Assembly: GCA_905221605.1 (NCBI GenBank)
Contig: CAJNDS010001447.1
Span: forward strand, 465,001-504,215
From: Symbiodinium natans
Taxonomy: Eukaryota; Sar; Dinophyceae; Suessiales; Symbiodiniaceae
Direction: 5' to 3'
Length of the DNA stretch: 39,215 nucleotides
Below the pieces are notes generated by a model. The model was not told where the DNA came from, searched no databases, and saw only the letters and a list, made by a program, of their open reading frames with translations. Within the stretch, counting starts at the first letter, position 1. Each line of letters starts with the position of its first letter. A program made the translations under genes and the position numbers. Below, one piece after another: positions 1 through 9,080 of this stretch.

Positions 1-352
1 CCCCACAAAGCGCCTGCGGCAACCCGCCGCCACAGGGAGGTCATGCAGCTGCTGGACAGTGGGATCAGGGAGGACAAAGCCAGCAGCAGGATGGACAGTG
101 GGGGGGAAGCTGGAACCAGGGAGGACAGAGCAATCAGGGAGGAGACTGCCAGCCAGCGGGGGGGGGAGGAGAGGAAGGCAAAAAAAAAGCGTGGGAGGGG
201 CCTGCGAAGGATCAGGGTGGCCGCACGTCCAGCAATGGCAGAGGTGGTCGGCGGGAGGACAGGGCCCCGACCGAAGAACGCGGCTGGACAAGAAGTGGCA
301 GGACTGGTCTGCGCATGAGCGGACGCAGCGCGGCACTCGAGGTGCGGGAGAC
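1..352. other. GC-rich low-complexity stretch, no gene seen
   Basis: Open in two plus frames, but the translation is biased (Gly, Arg, Glu) and made of imperfect copies of a CAGGGAGGACA-like motif, as at 66-76, 117-127 and 136-144. I see no domain and no convincing splice pattern. It may be intron or upstream sequence of the plus-strand gene whose exon starts at 573. Confidence 0.4.
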
Positions 353-422
<70 letters not shown>

Positions 423-446
423 AGGGAGAGAGAGAGAGAGAGAGAC
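353..446. repeat. (GA)n microsatellite
   Basis: An almost pure GA dinucleotide run interrupted by a short GGGA patch near 416-426. It makes long Arg-Glu or Ser-Leu frames that should not be taken for coding sequence. Confidence 0.95.
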
Positions 447-572
447 AAACACAAACACCGCACGAACTAAGCTTAAATCCTGGACTCTACTCATGCCTCA
501 ACCCTTACGACAGGTCGGTCTGTGCCAGCGTCTTCTTCGCGAGATGGGGGGCCATACGATGGGGTCTTGCAG

Positions 573-926
573 GCCGAGTACGCCAGGAAGAAGGCCGACG
601 AGGAGAAGAAGAAGGCGGAGGCCGCGAAGAAGGCAGAGGAGGAGAAGCTGAAGGCCGAGGCCGCCAAGAAGGCGGAGGAGGACAAGAAGAAGGCGGAGGC
701 CGAGGCCGCGAAGAAGGCCGAGGAGGACCAGAAGAAGGCGGAGGCCGCGGCCGCGAAGAAGGCGGCCGCGAAGAAGGCGGAGGAGGACAAGAAGAAGGCG
801 GAGGCCGAGGCCGCGAAGAAGGCGGAGGAGGACAACAAGAAGGCGGAGGCCGAGGCCGCGAAGAAGGCCGAGGAGGACAAGGAAGAAGGCGGAGGTCCCT
901 CGTGCCCCCCAAGCAGCCCGGGGTAG
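573..926 (+). CDS. Exon encoding a Lys/Glu/Ala-rich helical repeat protein
   Basis: The frame encodes about 117 residues of degenerate EAAKKAEEDKKKAEA-type repeats, then a short Gly/Pro/Ser tail and a TAG stop at 924-926. The i to i+4 alternation of Lys and Glu is the pattern of single alpha helices or long coiled coils (seen). I start at 573 because a pyrimidine-poor but acceptable acceptor (GTCTTGCAG) ends at 572 and the frame stays open from there. The opposite strand is also open but reads as Ala/Ser/Phe low complexity, so plus is more likely. It would be the last exon of a plus-strand gene converging on the minus-strand cluster. No specific function can be given; such repeats occur in many unrelated proteins. 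Confidence 0.55.
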   Translation, partial: AEYARKKADEEKKKAEAAKKAEEEKLKAEAAKKAEEDKKKAEAEAAKKAEEDQKKAEAAAAKKAAAKKAEEDKKKAEAEAAKKAEEDNKKAEAEAAKKAEEDKEEGGGPSCPPSSPG

Positions 927-944
927 TCCACGGGCTGATTTGAC

Positions 945-1144
945 TTTCTTCTGCCAAATCCGCGCTGTACACGAACAGCCTGTGGGACTCATTGAGGGTC
1001 CCCCCCCAGGAGCGCACGGCCTCGGCCGTTGCTTTGTTCCATGCAGCAGAAAGCTCCGCTTCTGTTCTCCCCACTGCTAAGTTCACCAGTTTGCGCCTCT
1101 GCGCTTGCGACTGTTTCCAGAGGTCCTCCCTTTCGGCTTGTGCC
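945..1144 (-). CDS. Exon of the minus-strand split gene (unrecognised, charged)
   Basis: Open minus-strand frame beginning after an acceptor (CAG, plus 1145-1147) and reading AQAEREDLWKQSQAQRRK, then a helical, charged segment that includes SAAWNKATAEAVRSWG. The composition is ordinary for a soluble protein and quite unlike the low-complexity frames around it. The downstream end is uncertain: the frame runs on into the antisense of the plus-strand Lys/Glu repeat, which is unlikely to be coding here. It may be the last recognisable exon of the cluster. No family recognised. Confidence 0.5.
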
Positions 1145-1157
1145 CTGCTGCCTCAGA

Positions 1158-1253
1158 TTGGTTTAGGGTTAAGGGTTTAGGGTTTAGGTTTAGAGATAGG
1201 GTTCCCTAAACCCTAGCCGAAAACCTATCAACCCTCAACCCTAAACCCGAACC
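1158..1253. repeat. Degenerate telomere-like tract, both orientations
   Basis: Imperfect GGTTTAGGG units (1160-1202) followed at once by imperfect CCCTAAACCC and CCCTCAACCC units (1203-1253). The head-to-head arrangement lies in what I take to be an intron between minus-strand exons, so telomere-like DNA reaches into the gene block. Confidence 0.8.
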
Positions 1254-1263
1254 CCAAATACCA

Positions 1264-1511
1264 AACCACATTTGTGCAAACAAGGCCGCGCGAGGACGGG
1301 CCGTCCTCCCCATGCTGGACATGCGGACCAGCTGGCGCACGCTGAGGCTGGGGGCAGCACTCTCTGTGGTGGGGACGACTGTGGCAGATCGCTCCAGATC
1401 CTTCAACGCGCCCGACCACTCCTTGTGCAAGTTCAGCCCGCTCAAGTTGGACTCAGTGTCCGACAAGACCTCCAGCACATTCTTCCTCAGCATATTGCGC
1501 AGCGACCCTTG
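1264..1511 (-). CDS. Exon of the minus-strand split gene (unrecognised)
   Basis: Frame starts after the acceptor TATATAAG (plus 1512-1519) and reads QGSLRNMLRKNVLEVL, then a helical segment and a Ser/Thr/Arg-rich tail. It joins in phase 0 to the preceding exon ending at 1603, giving a 91-base GT-AG intron (donor GTAGAC). The 3' end near 1264 is approximate because several weak donors exist before the telomere-like tract. No known domain is visible. Confidence 0.5.
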
Positions 1512-1602
1512 CTTATATAGGGACACTGCCAAGAGAACCCGGAAATCCAAAAAATCGTAAAAAGGAGACAGACAACTGCACTGGTTCATGGGCAATGTCT
1601 AC

Positions 1603-2142
1603 TAGTGCACTTTTCGCCAACGCGAGAAGTAAGAATAGCTCATCTTGGACACCTGGGGTTTTGGAGCTGGATCTGCCGAGTGGCTTGGCCATCTTGATCA
1701 GGTCCGCATCATACTCGGAGGAGTAGAGGTCGCGAGCAAGCTGGTAAACCCTCTTGTGAGCCCCCTGCAGATTCTGCCACTCCAGACTGTCATCTGCATT
1801 GCCAGTGTCCTTGTCCGCCCCATCGTCATGGTCCCCCTCCCCTGCGTCCTCCTGGACAGGCGGATGCATCTTCAAGAACTCGAGGGGTCTTGCAATCTTT
1901 GCCAAGGACTCAAACAATGGACGCGCAGCATCACCCATGCCATTCGCGATGACCAAGAGCTGCGAAATCATGTTGTACTTCCCGAGGCTGGTGAGGTACC
2001 ACCCTGCGTTGTCGCCCTTGACTTCCAAGTTTTTGCTGCTGTAGAAACTCGGGTCCGTGGCTTTCGTCACCAGCTGCATGTAAGCCAGGTCCACCACAAA
2101 TCCAAGGCCATCCTCCACAGCCTTGCGGGTCGGGGACGCACT
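1603..2142 (-). CDS. Exon of the minus-strand split gene, about 180 residues
   Basis: A 180-codon open exon. It begins after a TGCTAG acceptor (plus 2143-2148), reads SASPTRKAVEDGLGFVVDLA, has a central acidic insert (EDAGEGDHDDGADKD) and ends with DELFLLLALAKSAL before a GTAGAC donor. Both neighbouring introns are phase 0 and in frame, which supports the model. The composition is typical of a folded soluble protein with an acidic linker. I do not recognise a family. The same coding segment belongs with the exons at 2221-2673 and 3119-3427. Confidence 0.6.
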
Positions 2143-2220
2143 CTAGCATGCCTAAGTACTACAGTCCCTTCAGCCCTAACATCGTCACTGTGTTTGCGTC
2201 CAAGGCACAGCTGCTGCCAC

Positions 2221-2673
2221 ATTGGTGAGATGGCTCGACGCAAGCTGCGACATGCGGGTCAACTTCGTGTAGCCCGAACTGAAAACCTCCACCCCAAACT
2301 CCTTCTCGATCTTCCTGAGGGTCACCAATGAGTCCTTCGGAAAGCGCTTCATTGAAAGTACCGCGTTCAACAGACCCTTGGACATCGTGGCACCTTTGAA
2401 GGCGATCTTCTTCTCCTTGAGCCAGGTTTCCTGCTCCTGGTTCTTCTTTCCGGCCATGTCGGCCAACAATGCGTTCACCTTCCCGGACCAGTGTATCCAG
2501 CTGTCCGTCAGCTCCCCCAGCGCCGCATAATCCTCGGAAGCATACAAAGACCGGAACACCAGCTCCTTCGGGTCTTTGATGACATAGCAAGTGAAAGTCA
2601 CAGACCTCCCTGCCAGCCACAGAAGCTTCAACCCGCTCATGTTGTCCTCCCGAAGGCACCGGCACATAGCTAC
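2221..2673 (-). CDS. Exon of the minus-strand split gene, about 151 residues
   Basis: Open frame from an acceptor at plus 2674 (CTCAG) to a GTGGCA donor at plus 2215-2220. It contains VAMCRCLREDNMSGLKLLWL near the start, a Lys/Glu-rich helical middle (around GKKNQEQETWLKEKK) and ends SQLASSHLTN. The 78-base downstream intron and 445-base upstream intron are both phase 0. The predicted fold is mixed, mostly helical. No catalytic motif or known family recognised. Confidence 0.6.
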
Positions 2674-3118
2674 CTGAGCATGGTCTTTGCGACAGCACAG
2701 CTAAAACAACAGTACACTTTTAAAAAAAACCTTCCCAAACACGCGCAAGAATGGAACCTGTTTACCAGACGCAGTGCTCATCCTCAGCCCGAAGCCCTAA
2801 GCCCATCCCTACACCCTCATCTTCATGGAATCCTTCAAGCCATCTAATGTTGACTTCGTTTAAAACCCCCATCTCCACCATTCGGGGGGGGTCGGGCTGT
2901 TGCAGTGGGCTGAGGGACACACCTCAACTACTATGAAGCTCAACAGCATTGCTGTGTGAAAGAAGGCACTGGACCCAGGGTTTCGTTTATAATTGAGTTC
3001 CGGGACTCTTAAATTATATTCCGGGCCCACAGAAAGAGTCAATGGGGGAGGCTATTAAAGAGAAGAAACTGCCTCCGGAAGAAGAATCCCTCAGGCTATC
3101 TCCTTGCAGCACAGGCAC
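2674..3118. other. Intron, about 445 bases
   Basis: Between two in-phase minus-strand exons (donor GTGCCT, acceptor ending CTCAG). No repeat array and no convincing coding frame seen. Confidence 0.5.
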
Positions 3119-3427
3119 CCACCAAGCTGCTGCCAACGCGTGGCCCGAGGCCAAGAACATGTTTTTGGGGTAGCCCTGCGGGATGTGATCATGGAAGACA
3201 TACGTGTGCAACGCTGCCGGCCACACAATCCGTTCCTGACCCTTGGTGACGGTGGGAATCAGCCGTTGCTCGGATCGAACGATCTGCTTGAAGCTTGGAG
3301 GGTCGAGTGGCAGGTTGTGGGACTCCAATGGGTTCAACCACGTCATGACGGCCCCTGCTTCGTAGATGCCGTTCTTTGTCAGTGAGTTCAACGCGTTCTG
3401 ACAGTCCCATGCCTCTTTGTACCTTGT
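3119..3427 (-). CDS. Exon of the minus-strand split gene, about 103 residues
   Basis: Starts after a good pyrimidine-rich acceptor (TGTTTGCTTCCAG) and reads TRYKEAWDCQNALNSLTKNG, then a mixed segment with KGQERIVWPAALHTYVFHDH, ending in HALAAAWW at a GTGCCT donor. The choice of this donor, rather than the nearer GTGGGT, is dictated by phase: only it keeps the next exon in frame. No family recognised. Confidence 0.6.
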
Positions 3428-3669
3428 CTGGAAGCAAACACAGCAGAACCGATGCCCAACAAATCCATGCAAACTCAGAGCGAACACTGAGCCCTAGACC
3501 CAGACGAGTCTCTCACATCCAAAGGCAGATAGTCTGAAAGGCTTGTGCAGCCCGGCTCTGCGAGCCCCTCCTCCTGCAGGACCTTCCCCAAAGCAGCCCT
3601 CACCTGAATGCCAGCAGGCAACAGCAACGACTATGGCAACGCGCAGCTCATGACGTGCTGAAAGCATGC

Positions 3670-3953
3670 CCAGGCGCATAAGGAATGACTTCCCGCAACA
3701 CCTCAAATCCGTCCCCACAGTCGTCGTCGTCCGGCAGCTGGGGTGGGGTCAACTTGTTCCCAGGGCGCACCGCAGAGGATGCGTCGTCCAACCTCGGTGC
3801 CTTCAGCGGGGCGGTGGGGATCGCTGATGCCTCTTCGCTTCCCCGCTTGAACGGCGGGCCTTGCGACACCGGCGCAGGCGCTTTCGCCGACGCCTTTGGC
3901 GTCTGTTTGCCGGTGGTTCGTGTGTCCAACGACATGTTTGCGAACCAAGTCTG
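3670..3953 (-). CDS. Exon encoding a disordered linker of the minus-strand gene
   Basis: Reads QTWFANMSLDTRTTGKQTPK followed by a Pro/Ala/Ser-rich stretch and an acidic patch (PDDDDCGDGFEV). This looks like an unstructured linker between domains. The acceptor is ACAAG or the AG three bases on; the donor near 3670-3690 is not fixed (GTGTTG in phase 0 is one option). Its 5' end lies inside a segment that is duplicated at 4138-4226. Confidence 0.5.
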
Positions 3954-4226
3954 CTTGTCGCACACAACCCAATCTATAACGCAGGCAACAAGATGTGTTC
4001 CCCTGCCGTGCCCCGTCCTAGCTCAGCAGATGTCGAAGGTTGTTGTTGAAAGCTGAACACCCTCACGCTCTTTTGCAACTCGGTACTGAGCCTCAATATT
4101 GCATCATGATCCCACTCTCTCCCATTCTCTGCTGCGAGACATGCTTGCGAATCATATGTCTGCTTCTCGCGCACAGCCCAATCTCTAACACAGGCAACAA
4201 GATGTGTCCCCCTGCCCTGCCCTGTC
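3931..4226. repeat. Duplicated segment over an exon's acceptor
   Basis: Two imperfect direct copies, 3931-4017 and 4138-4226, share GACATG(T/C)TTGCGAA, the CCCAATCT(A/C)TAAC block, GCAACAAGATGTG and CCCCTGCC. A shorter block (CTCTCCCATTCT.TGCTGCGAG) also occurs twice, near 4116 and 4231. The left copy covers the start of the exon at 3953, so the right copy is probably a decayed duplicate of the exon start. Confidence 0.75.
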
Positions 4227-4605
4227 TCTCTCTCCCATTCTGTGCTGCGAGCCTCCACGATCTGAAATCTGAATGACCTGGCAACGGAGCTGTGCACGCA
4301 TGGATCCAGCAGCTTACTTCCTTCCCCTGTCTGTCCCCCCCCCCCAACAGAAACTCGAAATGTCCATGTGCCATCTTTTGGGTTGGGGTTTGGCTTGTCC
4401 CCTCCCCCTACACCGGCATAGGCTCGGAATAGGGCTTGAAAGGCAAAATCGGCTTTTATAATTCGGGGTACGTTCCGTACAAGGGAGAAGGGAATAGTAA
4501 CAGTATTACGTCTTTAGTAAGCTTCCCTGTTATTCTGGAATACACATTTTTTCTTCTAATGACTGAAGCGTCGAAAGAAGACCCCCTGCATCATCTCTTC
4601 AAAGA
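4227..4605. other. Intron or unresolved sequence
   Basis: Between the exons at 3670-3953 and 4606-4741. Contains the end of the duplication, a C run at 4341-4350 and no convincing exon. A short coding piece could be hidden here, because the phases of the flanking exons are not fully resolved. Confidence 0.4.
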
Positions 4606-4741
4606 TGGATGCGCCACCCCTGTACAACGAACTAAGCGCCGCATCTTTTGCGCGACGGTGAAAAGCTGGCGCGTGTCCCCGACATCCACACACTCTGTGT
4701 TCTCGGAGTCGGGGTCTGCAATGCGCCACTGGCTCTGCCGC
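4606..4741 (-). CDS. Exon of the minus-strand split gene, about 45 residues
   Basis: Begins after GTGCCAG. The first base completes an ATG codon split with the preceding exon (phase 2/1), then reads RQSQWRIADPDSENTECVDV and RQLFTVAQKMRRLVRCTG. The 107-base upstream intron has donor GTGACT. The 3' limit is approximate (the frame stops at AGATGA). Unrecognised; possibly part of a helical domain. Confidence 0.55.
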
Positions 4742-4848
4742 CTGGCACCGTGTGGGAGAGGACCAGCAAAACTGCGCCAATGTGCACAGTTGAGTAGACT
4801 ATCATTCATTGTTGAACAAAATACAATGACTGAATTCCTCCAAGTCAC

Positions 4849-5048
4849 ATCTCGCAGAGCTTCTGTATGAAGTCACAGCTGGCCGCATGCTTCCCACGGA
4901 ACGCACTGGAGAACTTGATCGTGAGCGCATCCTTCAAAGCAGCCTCATGGCATTGGGCCGGGCCGGACTTCCCCCACGTCTCTTTCTCGATGATGTCCTT
5001 CCCCAAGCCGACAGCTGCCAAGTACACCAGCGGGAAGAGCGGCCTAGA
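4849..5048 (-). CDS. Exon of the minus-strand split gene, about 66 residues
   Basis: Starts after CTTGTAAG, reads SRPLFPLVYLAAVGLGKDII and continues to KHAASCDFIQKLCE before a GTGACT donor. The phase-2 junction with the next exon restores a continuous frame. It links the transposase-like exons upstream (above 5.2 kb) with the unrecognised exons downstream; whether this is one gene or two adjacent genes cannot be settled from the sequence. Confidence 0.55.
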
Positions 5049-5078
5049 CTTACAAGTGTCAGGGGAGGAACACACCCT

Positions 5079-5219
5079 CAACCCTGACCCCCCAAAACCC
5101 TGAAAACCCTCTTTTATTTTAAATACCCTGATACTTCAAAACACTGAACAACCTAAAACCCTGAAACCCTGAACACCCTAAAAAAACCCTGAAACCCGAA
5201 ACCTTAAACCTTAAACCGA
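5079..5219. repeat. Degenerate CCCTGAAA/CCCTAAA tract in an intron
   Basis: Telomere-like C-strand units with frequent CCCTGAA and ACCTTAAA variants, lying between the exon ending near 5222 and the exon starting at 5048. Confidence 0.8.
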
Positions 5220-5221
5220 CA

Positions 5222-6660
5222 GAAGATGACATGCGATGTTGGTGGCAATGCGTGAACTGCACCCGAGACGCAGGATGTCGTTGAACTTCGGCAAACACTG
5301 CAGATGCTTGAAACTGGACACGACGATCAAATCGCATCCCCGGACAAAGGCCAGAATGTCCCCCATGCTGTGAGAATTGCCCGGCCTCATGACTGTTCCG
5401 GCCTCGCACTGCACAGAAGGGCCTGTCAGGGTAAGATCCACGATCTTGGGGGCTCTCTTTCTCGTGTAGTCGAAAGCTGCAGATCTGGGCGCCGGCGTTG
5501 CGTCTGCAAGCAGTGTGGCCTTGCGAAGGGGACCGGGTCGATACACAGATGTCTCCGGGTGATCTCGTCGCTGGTTGCGCATGTCCAGCTTTTTTTGTTT
5601 CTTCTCTGCAGCGCTGTTGTACAAGTCTTCCAGGTCTTGGTTGAACTGTGGGTTCTTCTGATAGGCTTCCTCATGCCGAGGGAGATCTTTCCTCTTGACG
5701 CCCAAGATCGTCACACTTCCCTCGCCCACCCTGCCAGCGTTGCAGACAAGCAGATTAGCCCCGGCAGTGGTTCGTCGAACGATGTCTGCGTCTGTGCCAG
5801 AACGTTTGCCACGAGCACGGCCTGCGTCAGCCCTGGGCTTGTAGAGTCGAAAACGAGCGCCGAAGAGCGAGCGCCAAATGCTGACCATCTCCACGCACAT
5901 GTCTGTTGCCTGCAAGACTGGGTGCTCCCCATCCTGACCTAGGCGGGTGGCCAGCTCGGTCTCTGATTGAGGCCCATCCAAAATAATTTCAGCCAGGTCG
6001 TGCAGCGTGAGTCCCAAAGGCCCCAGATGCGCCTGCCGCAATCGCTCCACCACAGCCAAAGCTCTTTCGACCCCCGTGCTGGAATCGCGAAACCCCAGAT
6101 AATAATTCACAAATGATGGCAGTGCATTGAAGCGCTTCCAGGAAGTGGCTCTCTGGACAAAGCTGTCCTCCCAAACTCTCCGCCATTCCGTTCGGTTGTC
6201 GACCTCTTCCCCAGCATCAAACTTTGGGGCGAGCTCCTCCTGCAAGCAATGGGCTGCGCACCACCATTCGCGCAAAGTCTTTGTATAGGCTGACTTTTTC
6301 AGGCCTGATTCCACGAGGCGGCGAATCCGCAAGTCGGTCAGGCGTTTGTAGGTCTCCCACTCCCCAGGCTTTTGCTTCGCTTGGTGGAAGGACTTCAAAT
6401 CGAAAACACAAAAGTCCAGCACAAACCCATTCACCTCTGCGTCCAGATCCTGAAGGGCCACGTCCGTGACAGCGTGCAGAGACTGGATGCACCTGTCAAA
6501 GGTGTGTTTTGCGGACCCGGGCCACAGGTAGTGCAAGCTCTCCCCAAACCGTATGCCAGGGCATTGCATGGCCTGCTGCACGATGAGTCTTGTCAGCGTC
6601 GTGGCCTCCCCCTCCCCTGGGTCGTCCAGAATGTGGCACTTGACGAAAAGGGTCAAGAGC
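5222..6660 (-). CDS. Large exon, hAT-like transposase C-terminal region
   Basis: A roughly 480-codon exon starting after the strong acceptor CTTCGCTCCATCGCAG. Early part reads LLTLFVKCHILDDPGEGEAT; middle part contains WWCAAHCLQEELAPKF and WKRFNALPSFVNYYLGF; then SSTGVERALAVVERLRQ, with its Glu near plus 6068. A Ser...(V/S)ERxhA motif after a Trp-rich helical region is the layout of the conserved C-terminal region of hAT-type transposases (family knowledge; assignment is inference). A basic tail follows. I associate this arrangement with a large dinoflagellate-specific family, from memory only. No true ATG opens the frame, which agrees with an internal exon. The donor near 5215-5240 is not resolved. 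Confidence 0.55.
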
Positions 6661-6779
6661 CTGCGATGGAGCGAAGAGAGCGGGAGCCTATGAGTACAAT
6701 TACTTCGGTGGATTCACAATGCCCTCTTGAACTTTGAAGAAAAGTGAACCACACAAAAAATCTACACGACATGGTTCGC

Positions 6780-6920
6780 CTGGAGGTAAACTCCCCCTTC
6801 TGTCTGCAGGTCAGAGCTGGGTCGTGGTCCTCTTGGTCGAAGACGCGAAGGAAACGAAGCCATTCGGCCGACCAGTCCCCGCACAGCCCCACGTCAACCA
6901 AGAAGCAAGGCTCCAGCTTT
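6780..6920 (-). CDS. Exon, hAT-like gene (47 residues)
   Basis: Reads KLEPCFLVDVGLCGDWSAEW, then RFLRVFDQEDHDPALTCRQK, and ends at an AG before GCGAACC. The next exon starts with a single G, completing an AGG codon (phase 2/1). This gives a 119-base GC-AG intron, a non-canonical class known to be common in dinoflagellates. The nearest canonical donor, GTGTAG, would also be open but breaks the phase. The acceptor is probably CCCTAAG. Confidence 0.55.
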
Positions 6921-7059
6921 CTTAGGGTTCGGGAGCACTTAAGGCGCAAGGGCGCCTTATTGCCTTAGTTGCCAAAAAGTGCACTTTTAGTTCTAGATAG
7001 GGGATTCCAGTTAGTCGTATCCAAACAAGTTTAAAGTGTACACATCCAGCTACTCAGTT

Positions 7060-7230
7060 GCGCATGTCCTGGCTCTGGATGGCCCGGAACAACGCAATGG
7101 GGACCAGGGTGGCAGCAAAGCGAGGCAGTGGCGACGCTTCCGAATCCCAGCGCTGGGGAGCGAAGCTGAGGTGCTTCAGCGCCACCTCTAGAGGCTTCTG
7201 CCACTCCCCACATGATGCAGCCTCGGGAGG
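7060..7230 (-). CDS. Exon, hAT-like gene (about 55 residues)
   Basis: Frame contains CGEWQKPLEVALKHLSFAPQ followed by RWDSEASPLPRFAATL and ends DMRN before a TGA. The F-A-P-Q-R-W-D-S motif and flanking helices have ordinary coding composition and fit between the exons at 7335-7500 and 6780-6920. Limits are approximate: possible acceptors are CCTAAG near 7270 or CCGAG near 7222, and the donor is unresolved. Confidence 0.45.
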
Positions 7231-7334
7231 CAGGGGCAAGGGGGTACGTGGCCGTGTATAGGGCTTAGGACTCGGGCGTTGCAGTGGCCCTCAAGGGATC
7301 CGAAAACCTGGAAAACAAATACTGCCAAAGTGTC

Positions 7335-7500
7335 ACAGTCTAGATGCATCCCTCTGCACGGCGAGAAATTTCGACCGTAGCTCCCAACTATTCATCAAGT
7401 CCGGAATGAGGCCCCCCGAGCCAAAGAGCACCTCCCGCATGTCGTTCCAGGCCGACTCCGCGGCCAGCGGACGCTTGGCGACCAGCCTGCACAACACGCT
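7335..7500 (-). CDS. Exon, hAT-like gene (about 55 residues)
   Basis: Begins after GAACTCACAG and reads SVLCRLVAKRPLAAESAWND, then LFGSGGLIPDLMNSWELRSK, ending before TGA at 7340. Joined in phase 0 to the exon ending at 7568, it continues ...HRDTAHA | SVLCRLV.... The 67-base intron between them is a clean GTGAGG...CACAG. This exon is too short to stand out as an open frame by itself. Confidence 0.6.
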
Positions 7501-7567
7501 CTGTGAGTTCGAATCTGTAATGTTATTTTACTAGCAGAGAATGCACGCTTATTCCGCCTAGCCTCAC

Positions 7568-8165
7568 GGCATGCGCTGTGTCTCGGTGAACCAGTGTCAG
7601 ATTTGGCAGCATCTGCGTGAGGAGTTCTCCGCACTTGAGGGCTGCAGGAAGCCCGTCGCTGGTGTAGAACCTCGTGATCTGGCGCAGGTGCTCGTAGACG
7701 TGGGGGTTGCACTCCCCATGCACTGGCGTGCTGAGAAACAAGAGGGACTCCTCCACGGACTTGGCCATGCGCATGGAGTAGTCCTCCTCGTAGGACACCA
7801 CCTCCTTGGCACCAGGACGGAAGGCTCGAAGCAGGCCCTTCCCGTATGGCTCGTGCGACAAGTTGGAGTGATACAGGATCACTCTGTGCGACTCCTTGTC
7901 ATCGATCATGACCGTCATGCTCTCGGCCCGGAGCAATGTCTCCACCTTCTTGCGGCGGATGAACTCGCGCATTACCTGCACCAACTTCGTCACGGCCCAG
8001 CGGGTCACCTCGGCAGGCTTGGCCCGCTTCTGCGCGAGGAAGGCCTCTGAGAACGTCACCCCGGAGATTGCAGCCATTGAGACGTTGCTCCTGGCGGCCA
8101 AGCGCCACACACGCAGAAAGTCGTCCAGCTGTGGCACAGCTCCCCGGAAAGCTTCCCCTGCGGCT
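7568..8165 (-). CDS. Exon, hAT-like transposase catalytic-core-like region
   Basis: About 199 residues, from an acceptor CCCCTCGCCAG to a GTGAGG donor. Reads VPQLDDFLRVWRLAARSNVS, a basic helical segment (REFIRRKKVETLLRAESM), then TVMIDDKESHRVILYHSNLS and finally LPNLTLVHRDTAHA. The IDDKES beta-strand with an acidic pair and the later H-R-D-T-A-H motif are placed like the first and second acidic positions of an RNase H-like transposase fold. The third would be the VER motif in the 5222-6660 exon. This is an inference from motif order; no alignment was possible. A catalytically dead, host-domesticated protein is equally possible. Confidence 0.55.
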
Positions 8166-8434
8166 GGCGAGGGGAAGAGATGTGCACCGTGAAAACAATA
8201 CACCCATGTTGCTTGTTACTTTACCTGGAACCTGCCAGCACCTGCTAATCCACAAGGCGAGTAACGTTCAGTGAGGCTCGGAGCTGCAGCTGTCAGCGGT
8301 CGCCCAGGGTGCAGGAATGCCCACAAAGCCGTGCGGTGCACGTCGCTCTTGGCATGGGCCCTGTTGGGACACTTCAGTGGGAACACTTCAGTTTTGATTA
8401 ACTCATGGTTCAAAATGTTTACGACAAGTACCTC
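8166..8434. other. Intron of the hAT-like gene
   Basis: Separates the zinc-finger-like exon from the core exon. The donor side is unclear: the upstream frame hits TGA one codon before a GAGGTAC site. No repeat seen. Confidence 0.4.
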
Positions 8435-8996
8435 AGGATGTTTTCCAGTGTCGGGTGTCCGGCCTGATGGTGGAGGCCTGCATAGCAGAGAGCGTACTGA
8501 TTTGATACCTCCCCCATTTCGTGTCCAGTCTCCCTTGCCCCCTTTTGCGGTCGCCGCGCTCCATCGCAGTGAGCCATGCCTGCAGGCTGGCACATAGGTC
8601 GCAGCCTATGCCCCAGGTTCCTCCCAGGGCAGCCAAGCGCTGGGGAACCTCTGCCAACCAGACCGTGCGCTTTCCCCCAAGGGCTACAGAACCGTAGTGC
8701 TGTTGCCAAGTCTTGCGATGGAGTGTCCATCTGCAGCGTGCGCAAACACTAGCGAACTCCTCGGGGTCGGGGTGTTCACGACTGTGCTGCTGGTTGCACA
8801 CAGCGGCCTCCCTGGGCAGCTGCTGCAGCAACTGATGCTTCTTCGCCCCTTTGTTAGCGCTGCCCGCAGACGCACTGCAGGATGCCTTGCGCTTCCTCTC
8901 TGTGCCTGACGATTTGGCTGTCGCGTGGCCTCTCCCCTGCTCACGCGTCTTCTGGCCAGCGTGATTTCGTCCACGCTGATCGTACAAAGACTCCAT
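8435..8996 (-). CDS. Zinc-finger-like N-terminal exon of the hAT-like gene
   Basis: Minus-strand frame with basic, Gln/Ser-rich N-terminal sequence (EQGRGHATAKSSGTERKRKA), a first possible Cys pair (SVCARCRWTLHRKTWQQHYG) and a second, GTWGIGCDLCASLQAW, followed about 40 residues later by QASTIRPDTRHWK. A C-x2-C pair followed by H-x(n)-H is how BED/TTF-type fingers introduce many hAT transposases; here the His part looks degenerate (one expected His missing), or there is a small frameshift near 8480. The true start is not determined; no in-frame Kozak-like ATG or trans-spliced leader was identified. Confidence 0.45.
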
Positions 8997-9080
8997 GCGG
9001 CTGCATATGTGTGTGCATTCATCATGTCATTAAGATCTTCGCACACAGGCGGCAAAGTACAACTTTGAAACAATTATTGT

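Noticed and set aside
353-446. Long open frames with Arg-Glu or Ser-Leu repeats
   Set aside because: They are translations of a GA microsatellite; no codon bias or domain.
59-943. 294-codon plus frame spanning the GA tract and the Lys/Glu repeat exon
   Set aside because: Over the Lys/Glu repeat it reads Gly/Arg/Glu low complexity; the other plus frame with an acceptor at 572 is the better coding choice.
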